A stretch of 64,000 nucleotides of DNA from JAFDZV01 sp964455525 (GCA_964455525.1 CAYVWR010000009.1:128489-192488), one strand, 5' to 3'. Positions 8,706-18,106 are shown, counted from the stretch's first letter. Notes: generated from the letters alone by a model not told the origin. Made by a program: numbers and translations.

Positions 8706-8975
8706 TGTAGAGTCCCTTTAGAAATGATCTCATACGGAGTGTTGCCACTCGCGCTTGCCGGATATCTTCACGCCAGCAATGCTATCATGGCCGATGGGAG
8801 AAGGCAATGAGAAGGATCTCTACAAGTTCTCTACAGGATGTGGAAGTGTGGTCTGCCAGGCAGAGCGCAGCGATCAAGGCAGAGCGGCCAGGCCGGGCAG
8901 CAGGATAGAGCACAAACCTGGCCGAAGGAGCTTCATCCCCTGCATCGTCTCCCGCGCCCGAGGAGACTGGCGGGC

Positions 8976-10508
8976 CTACCGGCCGATCTCCCCCAGATAC
9001 GCCACCAGCGTCGCCCGTGGTTTCAGCCCAAGCTTCTTCCGAAGGCGCCAGCGATGCATATCCACGTTATGCGGGCTTACATTCAGCATGCTTGCGATCT
9101 CCTTGGTAGACATATTGAGCCGGAGCAACGAACAGATCCGCAGCTCGGTCGGCGTCAGATCGGCATGGCGGGCCAGGAGTTTGCGCGCAAACTCCGTGGC
9201 GAAAGCCTCTCCCACCTCCAGCCCGGCATTGCCACGGGACTCACGATGTGCGCGCACATGCTGCAATACTCTGGAAAGCAGATCCCGATCATCACCGGCT
9301 CCCTTCCCCTGGCGAAGCTCACGCTCGATCGAGTCGAGCAGCGATTCGGCAGCAGAGATCCGTGCACTCAACCGTGTAATCTCCCCCTCCTTTGCCTCCA
9401 GCACGCCCGCGAACGACCGATCCCGGATGCCTACACCGGCAGCATCCTCACCGATTCGGGAGAGTTCATACTGCGCCATCGCCTCGGCCACACGGCCAAG
9501 GGCACTACGCGGAAAGGCCTGCTCGCGGAACTGTCCGGCCTGCTCCAGATGCTCCAGGGCCTTGGTGAGGTCCCCTCGACGTTTGAACGCTCTTGCAAGC
9601 CCGGCATGTGATTCCGAGGCCAGCGGATGCATTCCAAGCTCCCGGGCGATTGCAAGGCTCCCCTTCAGAAGCCGCGCAGCCCCGGCAAGATTGCCCTGTT
9701 CCAGCTCAACCTGCCCAAGCGCATGGGAAAGCTCGCCGATGCCGGGCTTGTATCCGATGCTCCGATGCAGATCAAGCCCCCGGCGCAGATACAGGGCGGC
9801 CTCCTTCGTCTCCCTGCCTATCAGATACAACCGCCCGATGCCTGCCAGCGCCATGCCCATGCGCCGCAGATTCTCACGCTCGCTCGCGATATCATATCCG
9901 GCCCGGAAATGCTCCAGAGCATCGGTATGTTCTCCCAGCCGCAACCGTATCTCGCCAACGCCGATATGCACCAGATCGACGCCATGATCGGTTGCCGGGT
10001 TCACCTGCAACTGAAGCGCCTGCGAGCCGAGCGCCCCTCCTCGCCCTGCATCGCCGAGCGAAACCAGCGCCCGGCCCAGCTCTGTGAGGATCAATGCACG
10101 AAATCGTTGATCGGCAGTTGTGCAAAGGCTTCCAAGATAAAGCTCGATCGCCGTGGGATAATCGCCAAGAACAGCATGAAAATACCCCAGGTTGTACTCC
10201 ATATCCGCCCCCCGCTGCTCCGCCCCGACCATGCGATAGATCCTGATGGATTCCCGCATGGCACGAAACGCCTCGGCGTAGTTCGAGAGTGCGAAGTCGC
10301 ATAACGCCTTCATCGAAAGAGCATCGGCAACTCCGTGCGGATCGTTCAGCCGGAGCGCACGCCGATAGGCCTGTTCCGAGAGACGAAGCGCCCGAAGCGG
10401 ATCGGAGAAACGGAGCGGATCGGCCTCCTTAAGAAGCCGTTCACACCATCCGGCAGGTCCGGTGAGCATAGGAGCGGATATGCTATGTTGGAGAGGTTGT
10501 TTCGGCAT
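8976..10508 (-). CDS. TPR-repeat transcriptional regulator with LuxR-type HTH
   Basis: A 510-aa cytoplasmic protein. Residues about 25-370 consist of tetratricopeptide-like helix pairs (GVADALSMKALCDFALSNY, GDYPTAIELYLGSL and similar), then a helical linker, then a C-terminal LuxR/GerE helix-turn-helix: LTPTELRICSLLRL, STKEIASMLNVSP, NVDMHRWRLRKKLGL. The design resembles sensors in which the TPR array binds a peptide or protein signal and controls the DNA-binding end. I use the ATG at 10508; a GTG four codons earlier is an alternative. A paralogue with the same layout is at 24681-26384. No cognate kinase or receptor lies beside it. Confidence 0.85.
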   Translation of the reverse strand: MPKQPLQHSISAPMLTGPAGWCERLLKEADPLRFSDPLRALRLSEQAYRRALRLNDPHGVADALSMKALCDFALSNYAEAFRAMRESIRIYRMVGAEQRGADMEYNLGYFHAVLGDYPTAIELYLGSLCTTADQRFRALILTELGRALVSLGDAGRGGALGSQALQLQVNPATDHGVDLVHIGVGEIRLRLGEHTDALEHFRAGYDIASERENLRRMGMALAGIGRLYLIGRETKEAALYLRRGLDLHRSIGYKPGIGELSHALGQVELEQGNLAGAARLLKGSLAIARELGMHPLASESHAGLARAFKRRGDLTKALEHLEQAGQFREQAFPRSALGRVAEAMAQYELSRIGEDAAGVGIRDRSFAGVLEAKEGEITRLSARISAAESLLDSIERELRQGKGAGDDRDLLSRVLQHVRAHRESRGNAGLEVGEAFATEFARKLLARHADLTPTELRICSLLRLNMSTKEIASMLNVSPHNVDMHRWRLRKKLGLKPRATLVAYLGEIGR

Positions 10509-10790
10509 GTTCGATACCACGGTGCGGCGATACGGAAGCCGACTGGCGGGAGGGATTCAAAACGGCACGGCGTCCGGGCATTCCGCCAGCAGAGAACAAA
10601 CGATGCACGGGCGGGCAAAGTTACAACCCGATGGTACTCGGTCCGCTTCTTGAACATCCCTGGCGCCACCCTCGGCTCCGGCCGTATGGCGCTTATCGGC
10701 ACCACGACGTAACACTTTGCCAATCCGGTGCACTTACCTCAGGAACGGATGAACCAGCCGATCGCAACCGGATCATGAACGGAACCCACG

Positions 10791-11381
10791 ATGGACAGAC
10801 AACAGCGATTCCTGCGGCTTTTCGAGCCGGTGCAGCCACGCCTGCAACGGTTCGTACTGGCAATGACCCGGAACGAAGATCTTGCAAAGGACATCATCGG
10901 CGAGACGGTTCTGATCGCATTCGAGCGGATAGATGCACTTCGGCATGACGCTGCGTTCCTCAGCTTTCTCTTTACGATCGCCACACGGGTGCACCGGAAG
11001 CGGCGCAAGGAACTGGAGCGAACTGTAGGAATTGATGACGAGGAGGTCGTCAGGATATTCGACAAGGCCACCCCCCCGGATGTGGCGGCCGATATCGCGG
11101 CGCTCTATCGGGCACTGGAGCAGCTTCCGGCAAAACAACGTGAGGCGGTGCTTCTGTACGAGCTGACCGGCCTTTCCACACGAGAGATTCGCGATGCCCA
11201 GGGAGGAACGCTTGTAGGAGTACGGGTGCGCATAGCACGCGGACGCAAGAAACTGGCGCAACTCCTCGGCGTTGATGAGATCCATACCCGTCCGCTCGAT
11301 GCCAGCCCATCTGTGCTTGAGGAACGATCGCTGCCGATCGATGACATCCATTTCTATTCGGTTCGGACCAGCCATGAATAA
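10791..11381 (+). CDS. ECF-type RNA polymerase sigma factor
   Basis: A 196-aa sigma-70 family factor. Region 2 is at about 10-75 (RLQRFVLAMTRNEDLAKDIIGETVLIAFERID, then FLFTIATRVHRKRRK). Region 4 is at about 98-160 (ALEQLPAKQREAVLLYELTGLSTREI, then VGVRVRIARGRKKLAQLL). Thirty-odd residues after region 4 have no recognised motif. Its stop overlaps the start of the next gene by 8 bases (ATGAATAA), so the two are translationally coupled, as is usual for a sigma factor and its membrane anti-sigma partner. Confidence 0.88.
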   Translation: MDRQQRFLRLFEPVQPRLQRFVLAMTRNEDLAKDIIGETVLIAFERIDALRHDAAFLSFLFTIATRVHRKRRKELERTVGIDDEEVVRIFDKATPPDVAADIAALYRALEQLPAKQREAVLLYELTGLSTREIRDAQGGTLVGVRVRIARGRKKLAQLLGVDEIHTRPLDASPSVLEERSLPIDDIHFYSVRTSHE

Positions 11382-12279
11382 CAAACCCACCAGAAGCCAT
11401 CTCGGCGACCTGTTCTCGCTCATCCGCGACACCCCCCCGGCCCGCCCTGCCTATACGCCGGAGGAACTCCGCGCACTCCTTGAAGAACCGCACGAGCGAA
11501 GGGTCGGCATCTTCCCCAGTAGAATATCGCTTGGCAGAAGGATCGTGATGATGGTTCTTATGACATCGGTTATCGCCGGGACAACGCCAACAGACCTCCG
11601 GCTTCCCTCGGCACCGCAACAACATCGGCAGACGCAGACCCAGCCGCTGCTCGGCAACACATCCACCGGCAACTCGGCAGACGCTGCCCGGCCCGCCGCC
11701 ATCACGACGGCAGTCAAGGAATCTTCACCACCCCCTGCCGCTGCTCCCACCGTAGCGCATAACAAGCGAACAGAAGGAACGCTCCTTCCTGCGAAGGAAC
11801 CGGGAGAGTTGCATATGGCAGGGCCTCAGCCGAAGGCCGGGACGATGACCGAAGAACGATCGGCCTGGCTGAACCTGCATAGCAAACAGAACTCTGAGGC
11901 GCAGAGCGCTGGCAACAACCGTAGCCACATGCCGGTGGCTGCAACAAACATCCCACAGGAACATGTTCTCGATCCCCTTCCGCTCGCAACGGAGCCACAG
12001 GCAACAGCGTTGGAGGGGGCGATCGCGACGGATTATCCACACCATCCTATCACTACGGTCGTGACATGCAAATATCGGCTGCGCGATCCCCGGACGATCG
12101 CGATCACCATCCATGACAGTGATGGCAGACGCCTTTGTGAGCTTGTTGAACCGGCCCATCATGATGCCGGGCACTATGATCTCCGGGCAGATCTGGCAGG
12201 GATGGCAAAGGGGATGTATATCGTCGCAATCAGAACGGATCAGGGAGAACAGGTCGTACAGCAGATTTTCGTACAGTAG
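11374..12279 (+). CDS. Probable anti-sigma-like membrane protein with T9SS-like C-terminal domain
   Basis: A 301-aa protein coupled to the sigma factor before it. The N-terminal 45 residues (HLGDLFSLIRD, YTPEELRALLEE) are charged and could bind the sigma factor in the cytoplasm. One hydrophobic segment follows (about 53-67, RRIVMMVLMTSVIAG), then a low-complexity Pro/Thr/Ala/Gln stretch of about 130 residues for the periplasm, then a beta domain ending GHYDLRADLAGMAKGMYIVAIRTDQG and IFVQ, which has the KGMY.V pattern of T9SS tails. I chose the start from the overlap with the sigma stop. No zinc-binding HxxxCxxC motif is present, so it is not a classical ZAS anti-sigma factor; the role rests on position and topology. 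Confidence 0.65.
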   Translation: MNNKPTRSHLGDLFSLIRDTPPARPAYTPEELRALLEEPHERRVGIFPSRISLGRRIVMMVLMTSVIAGTTPTDLRLPSAPQQHRQTQTQPLLGNTSTGNSADAARPAAITTAVKESSPPPAAAPTVAHNKRTEGTLLPAKEPGELHMAGPQPKAGTMTEERSAWLNLHSKQNSEAQSAGNNRSHMPVAATNIPQEHVLDPLPLATEPQATALEGAIATDYPHHPITTVVTCKYRLRDPRTIAITIHDSDGRRLCELVEPAHHDAGHYDLRADLAGMAKGMYIVAIRTDQGEQVVQQIFVQ

Positions 12280-12303
12280 AGGGGGGCCTTCTCCGGTGGC
12301 ACA

Positions 12304-12528
12304 TCATGAGCCTGGCCCGGCCGAAGAGCGACATGCATCACAATGTTCCAGAAGCCGATCCGAGAGCAGGGCACCACATTTCGAGCAGGATCGGGCCAGC
12401 AGAAGGCCGCAGTATGCACAGAACCGATCGCCGGTATAGGCAAAAGCACCGCAGGCATTACAGATCACTGAAGGATACGCACGGAAATCATCATCCGCAG
12501 AAGAAGCGGAACTATCGATAGTGGCCAT
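12304..12528 (-). CDS. Double zinc-ribbon protein
   Basis: A 74-aa protein with two zinc ribbons: CNACGAFAYTGDRFCAYCG followed by CSKCGALLSDRLLEHCDAC. The eight cysteines in CxxC pairs should bind two zinc ions. Such small ribbons occur alone or as modules of membrane and regulatory proteins and do not define a function. The ATG at 12528 is the nearest start to the ribbons and leaves an acidic/Ser-rich 20-residue leader; longer versions up to 12660 are possible. It is convergent with the plus-strand gene ending at 12279, with only 24 bases between them. Confidence 0.6.
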   Translation of the reverse strand: MATIDSSASSADDDFRAYPSVICNACGAFAYTGDRFCAYCGLLLARSCSKCGALLSDRLLEHCDACRSSAGPGS

Positions 12529-13131
12529 TGCTGAGGTTATGTAGATACGCCGATCGTAGGGACAATCTCCCATCATGCGATTACCGGCATCGCTTTGCGA
12601 TCCTGTACCGGTTGAGAGCATACTTCGTTCTGCCCACATATGTACGTTGCAGCCGTACACGGTGGCATAACTTCTATGGACAGGATTTCTCTATGAATTT
12701 CGGTGAAAGAACCAGGGGTGTTCCCGGATACGGCTGCATACTCTTTCATCTTGTCATCGGCGATGACAGGAGAATAGAAGCGATACACGACGTATGGGAT
12801 ATGTCTGTAAACTGGCAGATAGGGGAAAGACACAATACTCCCGGAAATAGTTTTCCGGATCTCGCACGGCACCATGTCAGACAGATTCAAAGATGGGAAA
12901 GAGTCTCATATACTTCCAACAATTTCCTTATGAACCTGCCTGAAATTCTCAACGCAGCACCGATCGCCGAATGGCGATAAGCGGCATAGAACGCCCATCC
13001 GAACCGCACCGGAATCCCAGGCAGTCGGCTCACCTTATCGCATCCGACATATCACGATGGTCCTGACCGATCACCACCCGGCCCCATTATAAGCATCATG
13101 CGGAGCAGGGGGCGATCAGAAGGCGTGCGCG
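12529..13131. other. Region without a confident gene
   Basis: Both strands hold open frames of 100-150 codons that overlap (plus 12528-12980, minus 12573-12890). Neither has a known motif, a signal peptide or a convincing ribosome binding site, and the stretch is less GC-rich than neighbouring genes. The plus frame from the ATG near 12693 (MNFGERTRGVPGYG) reads somewhat more protein-like than the other. Confidence 0.35.
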
Positions 13132-13422
13132 CTACTCGGTCCCTGTATAGCGTCCTTGGTAGGCGGGATCGACACGCTGAATAAGCCGCTCCACCTGAAT
13201 GTTCAGCCCCAGCAGCGCCTCGCTCATCTCCAGCATAAATGGGGAGTCAAGGTTTTTTATATGGTGATCGCTCTCGATATATACCTGCAACACATTGGAG
13301 AGCCGTGTCACATTCATCGACAGCTCCTGAAGGTGGTGCTGCGACATTTCATATTGCGTTGGATATGGCGCCATAATGTTCCCGAAATGATTACCAAGGT
13401 CTATGTAAGTCAAGAGGTGCAT
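13132..13422 (-). CDS. Small hypothetical helical protein
   Basis: A 96-aa frame I do not recognise. From residue 17 (MAPYPTQYEMSQHHL) onward the pattern is amphipathic helical (HHLQELSMNVTRLSNVLQVY, then LEMSEALLGLNIQVERLIQRVD), as in a short coiled-coil or helical bundle. The ATG at 13374 is an equally good start. There is no signal peptide or Cys motif. It lies about 100 bases after the DUF1648 gene on the same strand and may share its transcript. Confidence 0.45.
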   Translation of the reverse strand: MHLLTYIDLGNHFGNIMAPYPTQYEMSQHHLQELSMNVTRLSNVLQVYIESDHHIKNLDSPFMLEMSEALLGLNIQVERLIQRVDPAYQGRYTGTE

Positions 13423-13525
13423 TCATTGATGGTATAACAACCGAGAAAGAGACGAGACTGGCGTGAGAACGCCGCTTCCGTGTATAGGCACCGCATCAGA
13501 AAGGTTGGGAACAGGTCGATGAGTG

Positions 13526-14077
13526 TCAGCAACTGCTTTTCGAGCCTGCTGGATCGGCTGCGTTCTCCCTTTTCATGGCGCTGATACGGGACTGTATCCT
13601 GACGAAGACGGCAAGCGAAAGAAGCGGGGTCGCTATACATACCACCAGCACTGTGGCAATGCCATAGCTGGACGACATGCTCCCCATGGCGGCCCGGTAC
13701 ATATCGTACTGGATCATAAGCATCAGCAGATTTGTCAAGGCAACGATCCACTGAAGCCCCCCCTGCACCGTTCGGAGAACGGATGCCTGCTGTTCCGGCA
13801 GCAAAGCAAGGAAGTCCTTCTTGTTGGGGAGATTTATCATCTGCGGCCTACGTGCGATATATCCTCCCATCACATAGAGCGCGATACTGAGGATAAGCGC
13901 AACCATTGGCAGAGCAAACCAGCTAGCAATGGTGCGTTCGGTCCAACTGTCGATAACCCCGTTCAGATTCATATGCATGGGAATATGATCCGGGAGGACG
14001 CTCCAGACCGCCACGCTCCCCACAAACAATACGCCCAGCAGCAGCGCATTAACCACATGTACGATTATTCGGCTCAT
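13526..14077 (-). CDS. DUF1648-type membrane protein
   Basis: A 183-aa integral membrane protein. Between transmembrane segments 1 (about 7-30) and 2 (about 51-75) it carries the DUF1648 signature VLPDHIPMHMNLNGVIDSWTER, the family's P.hip.H.n..G..D pattern. Two more hydrophobic segments lie around 108-128 and 137-160. The family includes SdpI-like immunity proteins and regulators of membrane processes; this one is shorter and cannot be assigned to a function. It begins 18 bases after the lipoprotein gene upstream on the same strand, so the pair is probably one operon. Confidence 0.75.
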   Translation of the reverse strand: MSRIIVHVVNALLLGVLFVGSVAVWSVLPDHIPMHMNLNGVIDSWTERTIASWFALPMVALILSIALYVMGGYIARRPQMINLPNKKDFLALLPEQQASVLRTVQGGLQWIVALTNLLMLMIQYDMYRAAMGSMSSSYGIATVLVVCIATPLLSLAVFVRIQSRISAMKRENAADPAGSKSSC

Positions 14078-14095
14078 ACGATATGATGCATAGCG

Positions 14096-14593
14096 TTAAC
14101 GCATATGGAACCGCACGAAAATTTCACTCCGCACCCACAGCACCGACTCCTGCCGGAATCGCCGTATATACTCATCGATGATAGCTGCCACCCGCTCATC
14201 GGCAGCAGAGCCGGGAGGATGAATCAGCTCCAGAATGAAGGTCTCTTCATGAAGAACGTCCCCCTGCTGGTCACGCCACTGCCCATTGCCATGCCACGTG
14301 GTAAGCCCATCGGGAAACGCTGGCGTCACAACGTCGCGCAGAAAGGCGTCCCAGGCCTCCGCATCAACGCTCTCCCCTCCGGGCATCGCCCGCCCGCAAT
14401 ACAGACGGTCGGAGATCGCCCTATCGCCTCCGCTCAATAACTGCACCGGGGAGGCACACCCTGCCACGGAGAGCATCATTAACAGCATGCAGAGAAGGCC
14501 GCGACGGCCACTCAGCAATTGATCCGCACAGCGGCGGCGGCAGGCAGGAGCGTTGGCGTCGCTGCCGAGAGGTTTCCGAGGAGCAATGACCAT
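14096..14593 (-). CDS. DUF3574-type lipoprotein
   Basis: The last 115 residues fit DUF3574: RLYCGRAMPGG, AWDAFLRDVVTPAFPDGLTTWHGNGQWRD, then EETFILELIHP. The protein is preceded by a lipoprotein signal with two arginines, a hydrophobic stretch (GLLCMLLMMLSV) and the lipobox VAGC. The exact start is uncertain: the ATG at 14593 gives 165 residues with an unusually long leader; a TTG or the ATG at 14488 directly before the hydrophobic stretch would give a more normal signal. The function of DUF3574 is unknown. It is probably membrane-anchored and co-transcribed with the DUF1648 gene. Confidence 0.7.
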   Translation of the reverse strand: MVIAPRKPLGSDANAPACRRRCADQLLSGRRGLLCMLLMMLSVAGCASPVQLLSGGDRAISDRLYCGRAMPGGESVDAEAWDAFLRDVVTPAFPDGLTTWHGNGQWRDQQGDVLHEETFILELIHPPGSAADERVAAIIDEYIRRFRQESVLWVRSEIFVRFHMR

Positions 14594-15000
14594 ATGCCGG
14601 AATATATCATCCTGCGGCCCGATCGCGGCCATGCATCGGAATATCTTTATGATACGTATCACGCACGCATACTCTTCCTGCGTGCCAGTAATGGCCGTGC
14701 CAGTAATGGCGGCGGTGGCCAGAAGCGTCCGAAAAGAATCTCCGTAGGCTCTGTCCTTTCCTGCGGATGTTCCGTTTATATACAATCGGCTCTATTCCCG
14801 GCATCGGATTGGAACCACGTACGTGCAAAGCCGGTGCCCTGCACCGGTGTATATTGTATCCCGTCGTCTGGTTCCTGGAACCTGATGTGCTTCACGAGCG
14901 ATCGGCTCCCGCGTGAACACGAATGGGACCGCTGGCACAACGGGTTCCCCCATGTTATGGCACACAGTTTCGGGACGAACTTTTCAGGAGAGACCAGATA

Positions 15001-17010
15001 ATGAAACGTGTAGCATCTACTTTTTTATCGGCTCTGGTAGTGATCGGCACAGCCATTGCCCAACCGATCGACGTATCGGTGGTCATCACGACAACCGCCG
15101 AACAAAAGCCGATCAGCCCCCTGATCTATGGCATCAACGCCTACGTCTACGATAATGAATGGGGCGCAGGCCCCTGGAAGACCGGTCTTGAGAATCATGC
15201 CCAGGGATTGAACGTCGGCGCCCGCCGTCTCGGTGGCAATACAATGACCAGCTATAACTGGGAGAACGGATTCTCGAACTCCGGCAACGACGATAACCAC
15301 TCGAACAATCAGTTCCAGTCGGTGATAACCGGCGCGGGCGCCCCCCCTTACTCCCCCGGCAAGGCCCTTACCACGTTTCACGATCATTCCCGCTCGCTCG
15401 GCGCCTACTCGCTCCTACAGCTTCCGATAGCTGGCTATGTGGCAGCCGACGGCAATGGATGGGTTCTGCCACAGGAAGAAGCCCCGTCGCCCCGATGGAA
15501 CCAGGTGGTCTTCGACAAGCCCGGCGCCCCCGGCTCACTCTCCACCGAACCCGATCTCAACGACGGCGTGATCTATGTGGATGAAGAGATCCATTTCCTT
15601 ATGACCCACTACGGGCAGGCCTCCGGCGGGGATGGCATCCAGGGATACGAGATCGACAACGAGCCGGGCCTCTGGCATCATTTCCCTGAAAAGAACGGCA
15701 ATGCGGGAACTCACTCCCGACTGCATCCGGCCCTGCTGACCTGCAACGAGGTGATCGCAAAGAACATCGCGCTGGCAACAACCATCCGGCGTATGGACCC
15801 AACTGCAACCACCTATGGCCCGGCCATGTGGGGGTACTCCGAGTTCTACAGCCTCTGGAGCATCTACGATCAGGATAATGCGGTCCTTCGCCAGCCCTCC
15901 GACTGGGCCACGTACAATCGTGAGCCATACCGTACCAATGGCACTGGCGACGCCTACCGCTATAATAAGATGACCTGGGTGAACGCGTATCTGGACGGCA
16001 TGCGCGCTGCATCCGAGGCGGCCGGTGGACGCCTGCTTGATGTTTTTTCGGTGCACTACTATCCGGCCGCAGCCGGAACCGATGTGGAACGTGTGCAGGC
16101 ACCGAGAAGCCTATGGGACCCAACGTATGTCGAGGATAGCTGGATCACCGCCCCGGGCAACGGCTTCACCGACGGACGATCGCTCCGTCTGATACCAACG
16201 CTTCAGCAGTCGATCAACGACTTTTATCCTGGCACAAAGCTGGCGATCACGGAATATTCCTTTGGTGGGCGGCATCATGTCTCCGGCGGCATTGCACAGG
16301 CCGATGCGCTCGGAATCTTCGGCCGCCATGGCGTTGACCTGGCAACCTACTTCTTCACCGTGGACGACTACATCGCAGCAGGATTCAAGATCTACCGGAA
16401 CTACGATGGAGCAAACGGGTCGTTCGGCTCCACATCGGTGCGCAGCACGATCTCGGATCTGGAGAACGGCTCCTCCTATGCATCGCTTGACGGCGACGGG
16501 CGCCTCCATCTGATCCTCATCAACAAAAATTTCACCAGATCGATGCGTTCATCAATCACGGTGGAATCGCCGGAACAATGGAACCATGCGCAGATGTACT
16601 CCTTCGGCTCGGCCAGCTCGGCGATCGGCCGCGCCGATGATATCACCATTGGCGATCGCGCATTTTCGCTCACGCTCCCGCCGCTTACGGTAAGCCATCT
16701 GGTGCTCTATCCAAAAGCGACATCGAGCGTCTCGGCACCACAACTGCATCAGCAAAACTCGATAACGGTTGAACCGAATCCGTTTTCGGGGTCGGCCCGG
16801 ATGAGCGTGGCGATCGCGCACACCGGCCGGGCAACGTTGACATTGTACGATATGCTCGGCCGCCCCGTTCGCACACTGATCGACGGTTATCGCGAAGCGG
16901 GGACGCAGAGCGTACTGCTGGAAGGCGCAGGCATTGCCGCCGGGCCGTATATAGCAGTTCTGATATCCGGCGGAACCCGGATATCAACTCCGGTGACGAT
17001 CCTGAAATAG
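15001..17010 (+). CDS. Secreted glycoside hydrolase family 44-like enzyme with T9SS domain
   Basis: A 669-aa exported protein. Residues 1-21 are a signal peptide (MKRVASTFLS... cut after AIAQ), preceded by an AGGAGA box. Residues about 25-580 match GH44 (endoglucanase/xyloglucanase): SPLIYGINAYVYDNE, RLGGNTMTSYNWENG, and catalytic glutamates in GYEIDNEPGLWHHF (E221, acid/base) and LAITEYSFGGR (E418, nucleophile), with the FSVHYYP motif between them. The last 75 residues (EPNPFSGSARMSV to GPYIAVLISGG..PVTILK) form a T9SS sorting domain. It should cut beta-1,4-linked plant polysaccharides at the cell surface or outside. No other carbohydrate genes lie nearby. A longer in-frame start at 14923 exists but would put 26 residues before the signal peptide. 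Confidence 0.9.
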   Translation: MKRVASTFLSALVVIGTAIAQPIDVSVVITTTAEQKPISPLIYGINAYVYDNEWGAGPWKTGLENHAQGLNVGARRLGGNTMTSYNWENGFSNSGNDDNHSNNQFQSVITGAGAPPYSPGKALTTFHDHSRSLGAYSLLQLPIAGYVAADGNGWVLPQEEAPSPRWNQVVFDKPGAPGSLSTEPDLNDGVIYVDEEIHFLMTHYGQASGGDGIQGYEIDNEPGLWHHFPEKNGNAGTHSRLHPALLTCNEVIAKNIALATTIRRMDPTATTYGPAMWGYSEFYSLWSIYDQDNAVLRQPSDWATYNREPYRTNGTGDAYRYNKMTWVNAYLDGMRAASEAAGGRLLDVFSVHYYPAAAGTDVERVQAPRSLWDPTYVEDSWITAPGNGFTDGRSLRLIPTLQQSINDFYPGTKLAITEYSFGGRHHVSGGIAQADALGIFGRHGVDLATYFFTVDDYIAAGFKIYRNYDGANGSFGSTSVRSTISDLENGSSYASLDGDGRLHLILINKNFTRSMRSSITVESPEQWNHAQMYSFGSASSAIGRADDITIGDRAFSLTLPPLTVSHLVLYPKATSSVSAPQLHQQNSITVEPNPFSGSARMSVAIAHTGRATLTLYDMLGRPVRTLIDGYREAGTQSVLLEGAGIAAGPYIAVLISGGTRISTPVTILK

Positions 17011-17032
17011 CCGCCACCAGGCTCTGCATACG

Positions 17033-17063
17033 ATCGGCTCCGAAGGAAATGTTCGGAGCCGAT
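17033..17063 (+). terminator. Stem-loop after the GH44 gene
   Basis: ATCGGCTCCGAA pairs with TTCGGAGCCGAT across a short loop, 22 bases after the GH44 stop. GCAT and ATGC outside the stem can extend it. There is no T run after it. Confidence 0.65.
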
Positions 17064-17067
17064 ATGC

Positions 17068-17418
17068 ACTGGCAGCGATGCAACGCAAAAGGGCAACAGA
17101 AACTCCGACAGCCCGGCTCATGCGGAAATCCGATCCCTGCCGGAAGGAAGTCGCCCCGCTATTTTTTTTCAGGCCCATGATATTTCCGTAGGAATCATCC
17201 CGCCTACTCCGTATAATTGTCTCTGTTCACGTCAAGTTCATGGTCGGCGGCTTATAGGATTGAAGCGATGGAAGGACCAGAGAACACGACACTATATCTA
17301 CCCTTGAAGCTGCTCGACTAGCGAGCACAAGGAACCGAGATCTTCGACTGCACCGCCTCTCCCGAAGCCAACTCTGTTCTCGCTTTACTAATTCTCCATC
17401 GGGAGATGAGGCATTACC
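17068..17418 (+). other. Long leader region before the RRM gene
   Basis: About 350 bases with no open frame of note. A run of eight T (17162-17169) and a TATAAT (17212-17217) are visible; from the latter, a transcript would have a leader of about 200 bases. Long leaders are common on mRNAs of cold-induced RNA-binding proteins, but no cold box can be identified by eye. Confidence 0.35.
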
Positions 17419-17712
17419 ATGTCGATTAAATTGTATGTTGGAAATCTTTCCTTCGACACAACCAGTGATGATCTGAACGAATTGTTCGGACAGAGTGGCA
17501 CCGTCACCTCCGCATCCATCGTTACCGACCGTGACACGGGCCGGTCGAGAGGTTTTGGATTTGTCGAGATGTCGGACGCAGCCGACGGACGCCAGGCGAT
17601 TCAGGACCTGAATGGAACTGACCTGCACGGCCGTGATCTTACCGTCAACGAGGCGCGTCCGAAGGAACAGCGCCCGGCACGTGACAGGAACTTCAGCCGC
17701 AGCCGTTATTAA
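17419..17712 (+). CDS. RNA-binding protein with one RRM domain
   Basis: A 97-aa cytoplasmic protein. RNP2 is LYVGNL (5-10) and RNP1 is RGFGFVEM (44-51), both with the aromatic residues that stack on RNA bases. LTVNEARPK closes the fold near residue 80, followed by a short basic tail rich in Arg and Ser. This is the compact bacterial RRM type found in cyanobacteria and Bacteroidota, often cold-induced and probably acting as an RNA chaperone. Start: GAGG seven bases before the ATG. A strong terminator follows, so it is monocistronic. Confidence 0.95.
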   Translation: MSIKLYVGNLSFDTTSDDLNELFGQSGTVTSASIVTDRDTGRSRGFGFVEMSDAADGRQAIQDLNGTDLHGRDLTVNEARPKEQRPARDRNFSRSRY

Positions 17713-17745
17713 TTCGCCCGGTTAGAATTCTTTCGTTGTTTGTTG

Positions 17746-17785
17746 ATCCCTTCGCCGTATATCTTCGGCGAAGGGATTTTTTTTT
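17746..17785 (+). terminator. Rho-independent terminator of the RRM gene
   Basis: ATCCCTTCGCCG pairs perfectly with CGGCGAAGGGAT over 12 base pairs with an 8-base loop, and nine T follow. This is the clearest intrinsic terminator of the window. Confidence 0.95.
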
Positions 17786-18106
17786 CGATCACTCTGGCAC
17801 GGCTCATCTTGTCAGAACAGCGACCAGATCAAGGTTACCACATCCCCCCATCCCCTCCCGGTATTCTCCACACCCTCCTGCCATCCGCACACATTGCGTA
17901 TCTGGAACCAGATGTTGTTCTCGAACAACTGGCACCGAGCGCCAGCAGGAATCTCTTCGCAGGGTACACAATGATGTACTGGTAGAGGCACTTCCAGTCC
18001 TGTAGCTTCGCCATCCCGAAGCCGGGTGGCAACAAATACTTGACGGCCATCGGTTCGGGGAGCACACCTTGTACATCCACGTCAGCAAAAAACTGGAGTT
18101 ATCACC
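17786..18106. other. Intergenic stretch before the Cys-rich secreted protein
   Basis: About 320 bases with no supported gene. Overlapping short frames on both strands lack motifs. It presumably holds the promoter of the gene at 18107. Confidence 0.35.

Noticed and set aside
8755..9987. 410-codon plus-strand open frame over the TPR-LuxR gene
   Set aside because: Ser/Arg/Pro-rich translation typical of an antisense shadow; the minus strand has TPR repeats and a complete LuxR HTH.
12528..12980. 150-codon plus-strand gene
   Set aside because: No ribosome binding site, motif or signal; the N-terminal part is Arg/Tyr-rich and overlaps another open frame. Left as an unassigned region.
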